This document shows, piece after piece, positions 1-11,259 of a DNA stretch of 64,000 nucleotides. Within the stretch, counting starts at the first letter, position 1; every line of letters starts with the position of its first letter. Below the pieces are notes generated by a model. It was not told where the DNA came from. It did not search any database and saw only the letters and a program-made list of their open reading frames with translations. The position numbers and the translations under genes were made by a program. This stretch comes from Pachypanchax playfairii (Eukaryota; Chordata; Actinopteri; Cyprinodontiformes; Aplocheilidae), in assembly GCA_006937955.1 (NCBI GenBank), contig SSNP01000029.1:4272336-4336335 (forward strand), in the 5' to 3' direction.

Positions 1-55
1 GGACCCCAGAAAGATAGTAAAAGTCAGGAAACTGGTCCCCAGGAGGTCAGAAATA

Positions 56-108
<53 letters not shown>

Positions 109-395
109 ACAAGTGTGTTTTGTTATCCTTATGGGGACCGTCCATTGACTTCCATTGATTTTAGTAACTAGATTTATACCTAACCCAAACCCTTTTACTA
201 ACCTTAACCATTACTGATCTATAACTAACCCTAAGACTAACTAAAACTCTATTCACACCATACCTATAAACCTAACCCCTAACCCTAAAAAGGGGAGTCC
301 CCCCCATGGGGACCAGGCTTCGGTCCCCACAAGAACCCTCGGACCCCAGAAAGATAGTAAAAGTCAGGAAACGGGTCCCCAGGAGGTCAGAAATA

Positions 396-458
<63 letters not shown>
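1..458. repeat. 340-bp tandem duplication carrying two (CA)n arrays
   Basis: The block that starts 'ggaccccagaaagatagtaa' at position 1 recurs at 341 with one visible base change (actgg to acggg). Both copies run into a CA array, at 59-106 and 399-458. Between them lies sequence rich in 'taaccctaac'-type steps and 'ggggacc' motifs, a composition I associate with dispersed fish repeats. The left copy is cut by the window edge, so more units may lie upstream. The ORFs over this block are only Val-Cys or His-Thr runs from the microsatellite and are not genes. Confidence 0.85.
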
Positions 459-460
<2 letters not shown>

Positions 461-1751
461 GTTCCCCAATGAATGAACTGTTTTCATTTTTGTTCGTTAA
501 GACAACCGAAGACTCTACATGCACATAAGCACAGACAGATGGTGCACTGATTTTAAAGTGCATAAGGAAAATATTATGACTGCTGGATGGACAGAGGAAG
601 ACAGGAAGGTTTTTTTTGAGAAAGCACATCGAGGAGCCAGGCTATCAGAATGTCACAGGAAGAATAATGGAACTTTAAATTACATAGAAAAGGTTAAAAC
701 TGTGGAAGGCAAAGAAGAATAAGGGATCAGATAGAGGGCGTTACTGGAGTGTGTAAAAACATTGAAGGATTTTTGTGCATAACTGTGCAACCAAATTATC
801 TAAAATAAGTAAGAAAAGAACATACAGGTGAAAAACACAAAAAAATTATTTGTGATATTTTTTTAACTGCACTGCCAGTCAAAACAGAATACGGACAGGA
901 AACGTTGTCCTGTAATTACTGTTAGAGGTTTTCTGTTACAGGGAGGGAAAAGTAAGAGAAACTGGAGAAGAAGGATGTACATGTACTTTTTAAAAAAATC
1001 GTCTGCTTCATGTACGTCATGCAAACAAAAACCTGATACGTCACTTCAGGTAACTCCTCAGCCCCCACTACCTCTCAATCCAACACAGAACAAAACAAGT
1101 TTTGTACCCCCACCCCCCACCCCCCGTTAAAAGGATCCTCAGACATCTGAGCAGACAAAGAGTTCATAACATTGATCTTTGCTTGCTCATATTGCTCTAC
1201 TGAGGGAGCGTGTAAACACAAGTGTTGAATTGCCTCATTTCCATGACGTGGCCTCTCTCAGTTCTGTACTACAGTCTGTCTGAGGTGAGCTGACCTGTTT
1301 CACAAGAGATGGAGAAAATGATAAAAGAAGCTGAGATTTAACATCAACTAGGTGTGAAACAGGAAGAAGAATCCAGTACTTTTACATGCATCGATTTGTA
1401 TGTGCAGAAATAAGGTGAAACAAGAATATTCTGAATAATAACTGATGGGAAACAAAGGGAAGAGAAAGGTTGAGGTTGAGTCCAGCTGTTATGATCTGCA
1501 GCAGATCTAGAGGAAACTCAGAGTCTCATGAGGGAGTGTCAGGAATAGGAATGAGTGAGTGACAGGAAATTACCAAAGAATATCTCCATACTTATAAAAG
1601 AACAGAAGATTTAAGCAAAAGGACGGAAGACTTACTGCAGGAATTCTGTTTCCTTTCAGTTTTAGACGTTATTCAACATGCAATTAGTTACAAATAGTTA
1701 GTGGGAAAGTATTTCAGAAGAAATTTGAATTTGAAGTTGAGTTGAGGTCGT
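459..1751. other. Non-coding stretch upstream of the first gene
   Basis: AT-rich sequence with no exon-like segment that I can support. It contains a C-rich run near 1108-1126 and short A runs. Part of it probably lies downstream of the minus-strand gene at 1752-4436. Confidence 0.5.
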
Positions 1752-4436
1752 TTAAAATGGGCTTTCTGGCATGAGATGATCTGCACGATTATGTTTTTTT
1801 CTTCTTTTCGGGGCCTCACAGGAGAATCAGAGAACAGGAAGAACTTTAATCAGTAGAGCTGCAGCTCCCAGCAGGCTGAGCAGAGGCCCACTTCAAAGTT
1901 TATTGTGATATGGGAGCAGGGGTGGCAGAATGCGTGTGTTGATGCGATCTCCAGCATAAAAGGTTGTTCCTGACTTGTTGATGACTTGTTATGCAAATTA
2001 TGCAAGAGAGAGACGCTAAACAAACACAATCTTTCAACTAGAAATCCAATCCTTAGAAGATTGAAATGTTTTTCTTTTGTCAGTTCAGCCTCTGTTTGAC
2101 CGGTCAGTGACCCCACGGAGGGATTTACCGAATGGTCATTTCTGCTCGGATAACAGTTCAACAGAAAACTCATGACTGGGAAAGAAAACCATCTCACCTG
2201 CAAAGTAGTCTTTAAATTCTTCACTTCACTCAGTAGACGCTTCAGTATTTCTGGTGAAGCGAAATAAAAATGTTAAAAAACTTGCATTTCAAATAAATAG
2301 ACCAAAAATGTCAAACAATTGCACTGTTTTTGGTCAATTTATGTCCAAAACAAAATAAATAAAAACTTTTTGCAGCTAATTGTTCATGTATTTACAGACT
2401 GGTTTTACGCTTGCCTGCTGTGTTTGTGGTTTTGTCCTGACTGGCACCGATATTCAGTGTGGTCCTACACTCCTCCAACAGCTCCAACAGCTCCTGGTCT
2501 TCCTCGTCTCTGTCTTTATTACTCAACAGCAGAGACTGACTCAGCCCTTCATCTCTTTCCTTCAAGTTCTGCTCCAATGAGCTGCTGTAAGAAGACGAGG
2601 GGCTTTTTATGGGACTGACGGTCACACTCTTCACCTGGGAGACTGAAGTCCTGGATGTAGAAGCTGGAGGACCACCATTCCGCCCCAAAGTAGCTTCTCC
2701 TTGTCCTGCTACTGAACCACTTGTCTTCTTGTGTACAGAGTTGCTTTCAGGAATACTTGTAATGCTATTTGTGATTACTGGTGGAGGAGGACTCCAGTCA
2801 GGTGTGGAGACGGAGGTGGTGGGAGCATTTTGATGGGATTTCTTCCCATCATTAGTGATGGCTGGAGCTGAAAGCCGGGACGAAGTGGAAGGAGGAAGAT
2901 GGAGAACGTTAGTTATGAAACTAACCCCATCGTTCTGTGGAGAAGAAGGTGGAGTGTGGAAAGTTTCCAAATGGGCCCCTGAGAAAGAAGAAAAATAAAT
3001 AGAATGGTCTGTTATGACTCTTTTTGTTTGCTTTTCCATCTGTTGAACTTTGCAGTCACAAACGATTTGCTCTTGAAATTGGTAGTCCAGTATTGTCTTC
3101 AGAAGATACACAATGTAACCTGGAAGCAAAGTTTGGAACACAAAGACGGAGCCGATCTTCCATTTTGAGACCATAAAATGAAACATCACAGTCAGACTGA
3201 TACAACAACATCAAATTTTCTATAACAACTGTATCTGAGTGAAACATAAGCTTTAAAGTTCTTAATTTCTGATTAAAGATGCAATAAATCCTACATAAAA
3301 TTCAATTTAAAGTTGTTACTCATCTAGCAGGCTGACACTGAAACCACCGTTCAATGAGATGCTCAGAACAGCTCGTACTGACCAGCTAAAAGCCCAGGCA
3401 ACAACCCCGGAGATGAATGTTGTAATATGAATATTCCTTTTCGACTCTTCATTCATTACACTGCTGCAACACTCCTTTTCCAAATTAAGGAGCACACTAA
3501 AGAAGTCCAATGCTTCAGAGACAAATGAGCTGTCATTAAATTCCCCAAAGTTGACACAATAGCACAAGTGATTTCCACTTTTTGGTTAAGCATTCCTTGC
3601 TCAGCATAGCGAGACAATACCACCTTTACAAGCGATGGGAACCAAGGGGCTTTTTCCTTTCTTTTCCTTGTTTGGACAAAAGCTTCTCCACTAAGTGAGT
3701 TTTTTTTCCTTCTTTTTCATTAGTGATGTAAGAGCAGCAGTTGAACATGTGCAAAGTTATGCACCACCTGCTGCAAGGCCAAAATCCCTAAGAAAGAATG
3801 ACAGGATTGTCTAATAATGGTCTAATGCCACCCCTGCGTCTTCCTCTTCATTCCAAACCTTAATGTGCTCCTCCAACCATGTGCACGTTGGCAGATTGAC
3901 TGAATAAGGCAAACTTTAAGTGCATTTTCACAGAGGTTTCTGTGAGAGTGTGTGAGTGTGTCAGACAGCATTAGGCCTCCTATGATTAATCTGTTGCCCT
4001 TGCACCAAGCTGGGGAATTCTGCCGATTCATCACAGCTGGCTCAGCGGGCCCAGAACGAATCACGCAGGGACGCAAGGAGAGTGACCACTTGGTGAACAA
4101 TACACAGGAGGACTGCCAAGATTCCTGCAGCCACACACACACAGAAAGAGAGAGATTTTCTCCCTTTCCTCTTCTTGTCTTCAGTTTCATTACTGTACCT
4201 CCACCCACTCTTTCTAGAGTATTTCATTGTGGATACTCTTCCTATATCTTCCCTCTTATTCTATCATGCATGTTTCCCTTTTGCATCTGATAGAAAAACT
4301 CAAAAGATGAGGCCAAGACACTGAAATCTACTGTCATGAGGTAATTTGATCAACACCATAGTTCAGAAACAGAATTACAGACTGTGTTTAACCTACCTGA
4401 GGCTCCATGGTTCTCCTTGGTCGAAAAGTTGCCCAT
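1752..4436 (-). CDS. Unrecognised small protein with predicted N-myristoylation (four-exon model)
   Basis: Exons in transcript order: 4397-4436, 2415-2978, 2198-2250, 1752-1814, giving 239 residues. Exon 1 reads MGNFSTKENHGAS. Gly2 with Ser at position 5 fits an N-myristoylation signal, so membrane anchoring is likely. Exon 2 joins in frame through a clean acceptor (ctttctcag). It encodes a low-complexity Ser/Pro/Thr-rich middle, then an acidic stretch and a leucine-rich helix (QELLELLEECRTTLNI). Exon 2 can end at a GC donor (CAG/GCAAGC); exon 3 then continues in frame as EILKRLLSEVKNLKTTLQ, which looks like coiled coil, and ends at a consensus CAG/GTGAG. The last exon is the least certain: it is short and basic (KRRKKH) with a good polypyrimidine acceptor. 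If the GC donor is not used, translation stops at 2392 and gives 208 residues. Cystin (CYS1) also has a myristoylated start, a disordered middle and a Leu-rich acidic helix, but I see no firm sequence match. The family is unassigned. Confidence 0.6.
1899..1904 (-). terminator. AATAAA-type signal inside the last intron of the first gene
   Basis: AATAAA on the minus strand. It falls inside the last intron of the four-exon model, but about 490 nt downstream of the stop of the 208-residue alternative. It would therefore suit the shorter isoform as its polyadenylation signal. This is only a hexamer match. Confidence 0.25.
2979..4396 (-). other. Intron 1 of the unrecognised myristoylated-protein gene
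   Basis: Bounded by a GTAGGT donor after the first coding exon and a ctttctcag acceptor. It contains an 83-codon minus-strand ORF (3316-3567) with a hydrophobic segment and protein-like codon content, and a longer but less convincing ORF (3822-4208). Neither joins in frame to the gene by an obvious splice, so I leave both unassigned. Confidence 0.55.
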
Positions 4437-5203
4437 TCTGCAGTAATAGTTTGTTCCAGTGAAGGGGCCCTGCAGGTGCTTGTTTCACTTTCACTTGGCT
4501 CAGACTCAAGTGCCAGAGTGGAAGTGACCTACATACCACCACGCCCCAAAAAATGACAGATAAAGTCATGCATTATTTCTTAAAGGAAAATTCCAGAGCG
4601 TCTCCTGCAGCTCCGGACGGAAGTAAATTTGACTCCAGTCGTCATTTACATAGTAGTAAAATCAACTTTTTTTACATAGCTAACGAATTAACATTTCGTG
4701 GGTGAAATCAAAAGTTTAAACCTGGATACTGTAGCTATAGTGGGACCATAGAAAACCCGGGTTAAACTTGGAAATGCGCATCGAGTTTTGAAAACGCGCA
4801 AATACACGATGCGTCAGTTCACACCACCCCAAACTATATTACTCGAAACTATATTACTCGATCATGTTGGCGATGGAATAAATCTTAATTTTAATAACAC
4901 AGCTGTGCTCCTAACCAAGATCTAGTCTCCCAACCGCGCAACCAACACTGCTATCCGCAAGAACACAGGTAATAAAAAGTTTGACACACGAGCGCGTAAA
5001 AGTTTCTCCCCTACTTTTAAAGTTTTCAAATATTTCGAAATAAAAGGACACAAACCTTGAAAGCGAACACGTAATTTCCAAAAATCTTCTGATCCGCTTG
5101 TTAGATGAATCTCTCCTCCTCCTCTTTTTCCACGCTGTCCTTTCTTCAGAGTTGCTCAACCAGACGCAGCTCTTCGCTGTTCCTTCAGGAACCTGGAGAA
5201 GCC
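4437..5203. promoter_or_regulatory. Putative promoter region between a minus gene and a plus small ORF
   Basis: This is the stretch directly upstream of the start codon at 4436 (minus strand). It has more CpG than its surroundings around 4600-4640, 4770-4815 and 4930-5000, which fits a small fish promoter. A perfect 15-bp tandem duplication of 'aaactatattactcg' lies at 4831-4860. No TATA box is certain. A promoter shared with the ORF at 5204 is possible but unproven. Confidence 0.35.
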
Positions 5204-5320
5204 ATGGCAGCTGTAAAACAACTGCTGATCAAATTCAATCCAAGCAACATGTTTGCCCCTGGAAACGTCTCAATGATATTCAAAGTTTGGTTTTACTCTA
5301 CAGAACTCAGTAAACTCTGA
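5204..5320 (+). CDS. Candidate 38-residue small ORF or first coding exon
   Basis: The ATG lies in a strong vertebrate start context (gccATGG). It opens a short frame starting MAAVKQLLIKFNPSN and ending YSTELSKL, with a basic N-terminus and hydrophobic stretches. An in-frame ATG upstream at 5105 would extend it, but the added part is Ser-rich and unconvincing. A weak donor (CA/GTAAAC) just before the stop could instead make this a 5' exon, but I found no matching downstream exon. I do not recognise the peptide. It may be a real micropeptide, a uORF or chance. Confidence 0.25.
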   Translation: MAAVKQLLIKFNPSNMFAPGNVSMIFKVWFYSTELSKL

Positions 5321-5362
5321 GCATGAATTGACCCGACAGTGAAAAGCTCAAGCTGGATGTGT

Positions 5363-5376
5363 CCACTGGAGGGCAG
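5363..5376 (+). promoter_or_regulatory. CTCF-like motif
   Basis: CCACTGGAGGGCAG differs at one position from the CTCF core consensus (CCASYAGRGGGCRS). A second similar site lies at 11612-11625 in the same orientation. This is a motif match only. Confidence 0.35.
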
Positions 5377-7173
5377 AGTCAGACTGCGCTGGAAAAACCC
5401 TTCTGAGATGCTTCAACCCGCCCTCAGGTCTGATGACCTACTAACCTACTGTACCTGCATTTAACCCCACAAACACCAAAAACATGAGAGGTGAAAGTGA
5501 CATGTTTAAATATACTGTATCATTTTTTATTCATCTAAAAAAAATAATCGGTGAATAAAGTAAAAATAATCATTATTTTTGGAGTAGGATTTTTATCCAC
5601 AAACCTGAGAAACAAACTTCTTTAAATTAGAAAATGTTTGTCCATTCTGGCTCTGTCTCTTTTACAGCTTATTGTAAATAAAAAAAAAACCACTACATCT
5701 AAAGGTTATTTTGTTTATTTAAAATGTATTTTAAAGCTCTTTATCTTCAGGGTTGGTTTGGCTTTTTATTTCACTTATTTAAAAAAAAATAATTTCACTA
5801 TATTCATGTTGAATGTTTCTTTTGAGATAGAAATATTTTCTGAGTAAACTCTTTTGTCTCAGTCACACCAAAACAACAAAATAAGCAATTTGACTAAAAA
5901 CCTTTATTTTATTTTTTGTACAAAAAGTAAGAAAAACTCACACACGTGTGCAGGAGGATGGTTCGACCCACAGTTGTGACTAAAATGCAACAGAGTGGAT
6001 TGTTTGCAACATAGATTTATTAATTCTTCTACAAATAAATCTCTCTTTTACTCCACACAACTGGATTCAAATCTGTAGACTAAAACTGGAAAAGCACTGA
6101 TGTGCAACACACAACAAGCTGACAGGTGAGTACACCTTCAAACATTCCCTGTTTTTTATTCCAACAGCAAACATGTTTCCAGGTATTCTTTTTTCTTTTG
6201 GCTTCAGAAAGGAGACGAGCTGTCCTCCCTAACTCTCAGATTGAGATCAATAGGTTTTCACAGAGCTCGGCTCTCACTCTCCTCCACTGCAGTGTGACGG
6301 GAATCTATCAAAAGCAGTCAGGTGCATTACACAGCCTTCAGCCCATAACCACATCGATTTCACAACTCCTGAGAGCACAAAGTCTCAACACGACAAAACA
6401 AAGTAGTTTGGAACATGCATAAGAAATTTCGCTTCACATTTTGATTGTGGAACAGCCTAAGATGTGTTTTCAGCTGATATTTCTTTCAGAGTGCAGTTTG
6501 TTGGGTTTTTTATATTTATTTTTCCCCCACAGCTCCATTATGTTTCTGTTAATGGGTGTCGGTCCTTGTACAGGGTAAGGTGACACATTGTTCAGCATCT
6601 GACGCCAGTTGGAACCATTCGCCTCCTCTGCTGAGTGGATTATGATTGTTTTGTTGGTGACCTGCTGCATTTTGGTTCTGCAGAACCTCTGTCACATCTC
6701 TAAAACCTCCAAACCTGCTTCAGCTTGCCTCGTGTCCGATATGGCAGACAGACAAATCTGAGTAAAGAGAGATTTTAAGGTCTGGATGACCTAAATGATG
6801 TATACATGTATGTCTTCTTATAACCACCTTCTTTTACCAAAATAGCACATAAGATCTGCAACTTAACTGACTTGTGCCACCAGTATATGTACCAAAACTC
6901 CACAAACCTCTTTCCAGGAACAGATAATGCAAAATAATCCTGTGCACCCAGTAAGGCACAGCGCACGCTCTCAACCACGCTCAGTGTCTCGCCACATCTC
7001 ATGTCCCAACATTTTGCTTCTCTTACGGACACAAATGAAGCTCATAATTAATAAATCCATCTATGACTCTGAGACATTTGGTGGACCCTGCAGGGGGGAC
7101 GGCACATTGTTTGGATGCACAGAAACAGTCTGCTTCCCACAGGTCCTTCCCTCTTGGGTACCAGATTAGGTTA

Positions 7174-7174
<1 letters not shown>

Positions 7175-7223
<49 letters not shown>
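7175..7223. repeat. (TG)n microsatellite
   Basis: Uninterrupted TG dinucleotide array of about 24 units, read directly from the sequence. ORFs crossing it are artefacts. Confidence 0.95.
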
Positions 7224-7224
<1 letters not shown>

Positions 7225-7959
7225 AGAATTGATTTTCTACCAGACGTAATCCCCTTGGGACATGGGCTTATCCAGGAGGAATCACCAATGACTGCTTGCT
7301 GGAGAGTTTCAGACACAAATTGGGAGCCATAATCCAGCAAGGTGTAGTTGTGCATTCATTGTTTACATGAATCGCGTTTTTACATCGAATACTGTCCTCT
7401 GATAAAAGTGCGTGTCTTTTATTTAAAATACTTTGGCTTGTTGATTGATAAAACCTGCTCTTTCTTAAACGAAATCAGCTGAAGTCACAGACAGGAAGGA
7501 GCAGTTTGAGCACTTACTCGTGGCTTTCTGCCTCAGTAAAGGTCACAGAGAGAGACGGTTGGACTGACAAGCTTTGTTAGTTTTCCCGTCAGGACTCAGA
7601 AAGACCAAATTAAACACACCAGCTCAGTAAATTCACAATCAGAGACAGTCTTTGGGATGTTCCAGCTTCCATCATGTACTCATTCAGTCACTCTTATTGC
7701 TTAGCACCCTATCAGCGATTTAATATCTATCTGTGAATGAGTGATACTCTGGTAACAGAAATCAATCTTACTATCGTTTTAAGATTCTTGCCAGTTTATG
7801 GGTTAAATCACACATCCACACTTACTCATCTTTAGAGAGCACATGGGCCACATTAGTGCAACGGGCCAGCATAGCTACAATCTAAGCCATGTGAAAGTGT
7901 GGCAACGTTAACTCAACCCACATGCTAGCTGATCTGTGTACGTGTCTTCGCTTGTTGTT

Positions 7960-9107
7960 TTAGGGGAACTTCTGTCCCACGAAGGAGGGAGGTGGGATCT
8001 CCTGGCAGGCCCGGCGGGTCACATCCATGACGGGGGTCCGCTGTGCCACCATGCCCATGCTGCTAGCATCAGTGTGGCTGCCAACCCAGTGCAGCACACG
8101 TGTGGAGGGACGGTGGTGGAGGGCCAACTGCCTGGAGCTGTAGCCACACATTCCGATCCCCACGGCCCCCAGGAGCATCGCTATCCCAGGCATGGTCCTC
8201 TCAGCTGGAGGTGTCACAGGCATGTTATGGTAGGCCTGGGTCTGATGGGAGAGAAAAGTGACAACAATCTGCATCAAACGAGCGAAGCACAACATGCTGC
8301 TTCATCAAGCTCTCCTACCAATCCTGAAGAGATTAAAAAGCCATTTTGTTTTTCATTTACTGAATTGTGATGGGCCTCTTTTGACAAACAAAAAGCTCAT
8401 CTGTCTTGCGACATGGACAATTTCCTTCTGACAATTATGAAATGCAAGGAGAAGCAAATAATGAAAACTTCATAGTTTCTAATGGAGCTATGTCACAGGC
8501 TGTTAAGAAGCAATGTGGCTCAATCACCAACTTCTCATTTCTACTTACAAAGCAATGAACTGTCACAGGTTGGGCGTCCTCATTGTGTTTAAAAAAAAAA
8601 ATAACAGCAACTGCACTAAAAAAACATTCTACAATTACAGGCACCGCAGTCTGGAAAAAATTCCAAATTACAGTTTACCAGTGTATAATAAGTTAGTGCA
8701 GAGTTTCATCATCCTGTCACAACAAAATTTGTTGAGACACTAAAAAAAAGCGTCTGTTGGTTCACAGAAATGATTCTGGCATATGAGTTATTTCTGTTGA
8801 TAAAATCCACATAAAATCAGGACATTGCAAACATTTATCATAACAACTGAATATTCTGTCTCAAAAAGTTTAATTAAAGCAAAGGATGACACAAAAAAGT
8901 GCTTTATATCAAAATCTTTGCATGTTTTCTGCATTTTTGTATTTAAAGAATTAAACTTTTACCCTCCTGTTGTCTAAGAACACATTGATATCAACTATAT
9001 TCCTGTGTTTTATTCATGCTCAATTTGAAAGAACTTTCACAAAGTTTCACACTCACCTGCAGCAGCCTGATATAACCAGGAGTCAGTCTTGGGAGTCTGA
9101 AAAACAT
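7960..9107 (-). CDS. Unrecognised 110-residue single-pass membrane protein (two exons)
   Basis: Exon 1 is 9057-9107 (17 codons, starting MFFRLPRLTPGYIRLLQ) and ends at a consensus donor CAG/GTGAGT. Exon 2 is 7960-8241, after acceptor 'tctcccatcag', and starts TQAYHNMPVTPPAE. The join is in phase 0 and the total is 110 residues. The N-terminus is basic and amphipathic with no acidic residue, like a mitochondrial presequence. One hydrophobic segment follows, around residues 35-54 (within MPGIAMLLGAVGIGMCGYS). The tail is soluble, rich in His, Arg and Pro, and ends PPPSFVGQKFP. Its length and layout resemble small inner-mitochondrial-membrane proteins, but that is inference and I cannot name the family. 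It lies between the myristoylated-protein gene and erich1, all three on the minus strand. Splice sites and codon use look like those of a real, conserved gene. Confidence 0.7.
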
Positions 9108-11155
9108 TTCGGAGCCTTCCACAAAGGTCTTATTAAACTTGAGTTGGAAGTAAAGGCCGGATAACCCTTGGTTCTTCTCTACAGCTCCTCTCCCTGGACC
9201 CCCAGGACGGGAACCCCACTGACGGACGGTCTCCCCGGTGTGCGTGCTGATTCTTCAAACCTTTGCTCAGTAGTCTGATAGAGGACAGTCGGGATAGACC
9301 TTATACTGTCTCCTTCTAGTGTTTACATAACAGGAAGGCTGCAGGAGGTGAGACTAAGAGGATTACAGGAGCTGGCACTCATGAACAAAGATGGCCATAA
9401 AAACAGAAGAAAGGCTCAGAGTTTTAAACTATGATTCTTCCATATGAGAAAATATCAGTGTTCAGGACTATTGTGTTGAGATAGTATGTTGTTATTTTAC
9501 ATTATTATGAACTTTAATAAAAAAAAAAAAAAGATCATCATTTTTTGATAAAATAAGATCCTAGGAAGCCCTAGAATCCATCTGAATCTGTTAGCTTACT
9601 CCGTTGAAGTCTATAGGACGGTCCTCTTCTGCTATTTCAGCATATTTCTTTAACCTTTAATATTTCTCTTGGCCTCAGGGTCTTCAGTTCCAAGTCTTTT
9701 AATGAGGTATCTTTGCTGAGCTGATCATCTCTCCCTGTAGATGAGTGAAACTCACTCCATGTGAGAGAAACCAACAATCACCCGTGTACATCACAGCCAA
9801 TAGGACCCAACTCTGCCTCCTCACTCATGCATGATAATACTGCAAAGTCATTATCCAACTGGATCGTATGATGCCAACAGGCTTTTATGCACAAATAAGC
9901 ATATCACATTAAAGGTTCTGTATGAGAGGAAACCAGATCCAAATGACTGCAATGCAATTACACAAACAGCCAAATGTGATGGTTCCCCATCAATTAGGTA
10001 CAGACACATTTGACTCACAGTCACAAAAAAAAAACAATGTTGGATTTATTATCTGAAAAACAGAAATGTCTATAATTCCGTTTTATTGACTTTGTTTTTA
10101 AAATATTTTTACAAGCAAACAAATACATTTTACAGACTACTCAACATCATCAAGCTTAATGAAACTAAACTAAGTTTTTAAAGCAGTATGTTAATAAGTG
10201 ACTGTATGCTGAAACTGAAACTTATTTCCTGGATAAAATAAAAACCCGAGACAGGTCCGATTGTTTGAACTTGACACCAATAAGCCTGTTGTTGTTGAGT
10301 TCCAGAGCTGAAATCCTTTGACCCTTTTAGCTTCTCTAAAATTAGAGCATTAATCTGTGACTGATCACCTTCTTTGAGACTCTATAATCATACTTGCCTG
10401 TATTTTCTCTTCTGGATACTGTTAAAATAATGACGCTCATTGGGAATTAGAACTTTTATTTAGAAATGGAGTCCACTGATTGCGAGCTTCGTGCTAAATA
10501 ACACACAGACCTGAGTTTTATGAGCCTGATCTGTTGCTGCTGACCGGTGCGTTCGATTCCTAAGATGACTCCTCCTGTGAAACTCATATCAGAGAGCGTC
10601 CACTCAGATCATCAGACTGTCACCAACCAGCTGATAATTACTTGCCCCTTCACTGAACTCATGAGTATTGAGCTAAAGAAAACAGCATTGAAATAGCAGG
10701 GCTGAGCTGCAGACAGGTATCCTGCTGGGGCGCAAGGTTAAGCTCTAAACTCTCCAGGTGGTATATTGGTTTAAACAGTTTATCAACAACACTGTCCTGT
10801 ATGCTGCCATTTTAATCACATGGCAGAATAAATGCAAGTGGTTTTTGTGATGATATAATGGGACAAAAAGAGGATATTTATACAAATGAAACAAACAAGC
10901 AGGAGGGGAGGTGAACTTTATACATATATTTTTATGGCTTGAAACAACCATGTTACATCCATATAAAACATGTGGGGCATTCTGTGTGCTGTTTACCATA
11001 TTGGATCTTAAATCATAATAGAAAATAGCTGATAATATAATGAACATCATGGCGACAGCAATGTGAACAAAATGTAGCTCGAGTTTATTTTGTTCTCATA
11101 AATAAAGTATGAAAGTCTAGAAACAGAAAAGATATAAAACATCAAATCTAAAATA
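9108..11155. other. Intergenic region between the 110-residue protein gene and erich1
   Basis: The first 200 bases (about 9160-9300) are the most GC-rich part and probably hold the promoter and 5'UTR of the minus-strand gene that starts at 9107. The rest is AT-rich with A runs (about 9519-9532 and 10025-10034) and no exon-like segment. Confidence 0.5.
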
Positions 11156-11161
11156 TTTATT
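11156..11161 (-). terminator. Candidate erich1 polyadenylation signal
   Basis: AATAAA on the minus strand, about 100 nt downstream of the erich1 stop codon. The position is typical for a short 3'UTR. Confidence 0.5.
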
Positions 11162-11259
11162 CAGAAAAAATGTTACCCATGTATAAAAAAGCCCAACATG
11201 ATCAGAACTAAAAGAAAAAGTCCTTTTGTAGCATCTCCGTGTATCTTTGATTGACAGCC

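Larger units (their letters stand above)
5321..7959. other. Intergenic region with 3' end of the 110-residue membrane protein gene
   Basis: Mostly AT-rich with no supported exon. A (TG)n array lies at 7175-7223. A minus-strand AATAAA at 7418-7423 is a possible polyadenylation signal for the gene whose stop is at 7960, implying a 3'UTR of about 540 nt. The ORF at 6470-6670 (minus) has UTR-like composition and no splice context. Confidence 0.45.

Noticed and set aside
1850..2224. 124-codon minus-strand ORF
   Set aside because: Only its first codons overlap the real-looking 53-bp exon. The rest reads through a consensus donor (CAG/GTGAGA) into intron.
3822..4208. 128-codon minus-strand ORF
   Set aside because: It lies inside an intron with no usable splice signals. 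The opposite strand is also open, and the composition is not that of a protein.
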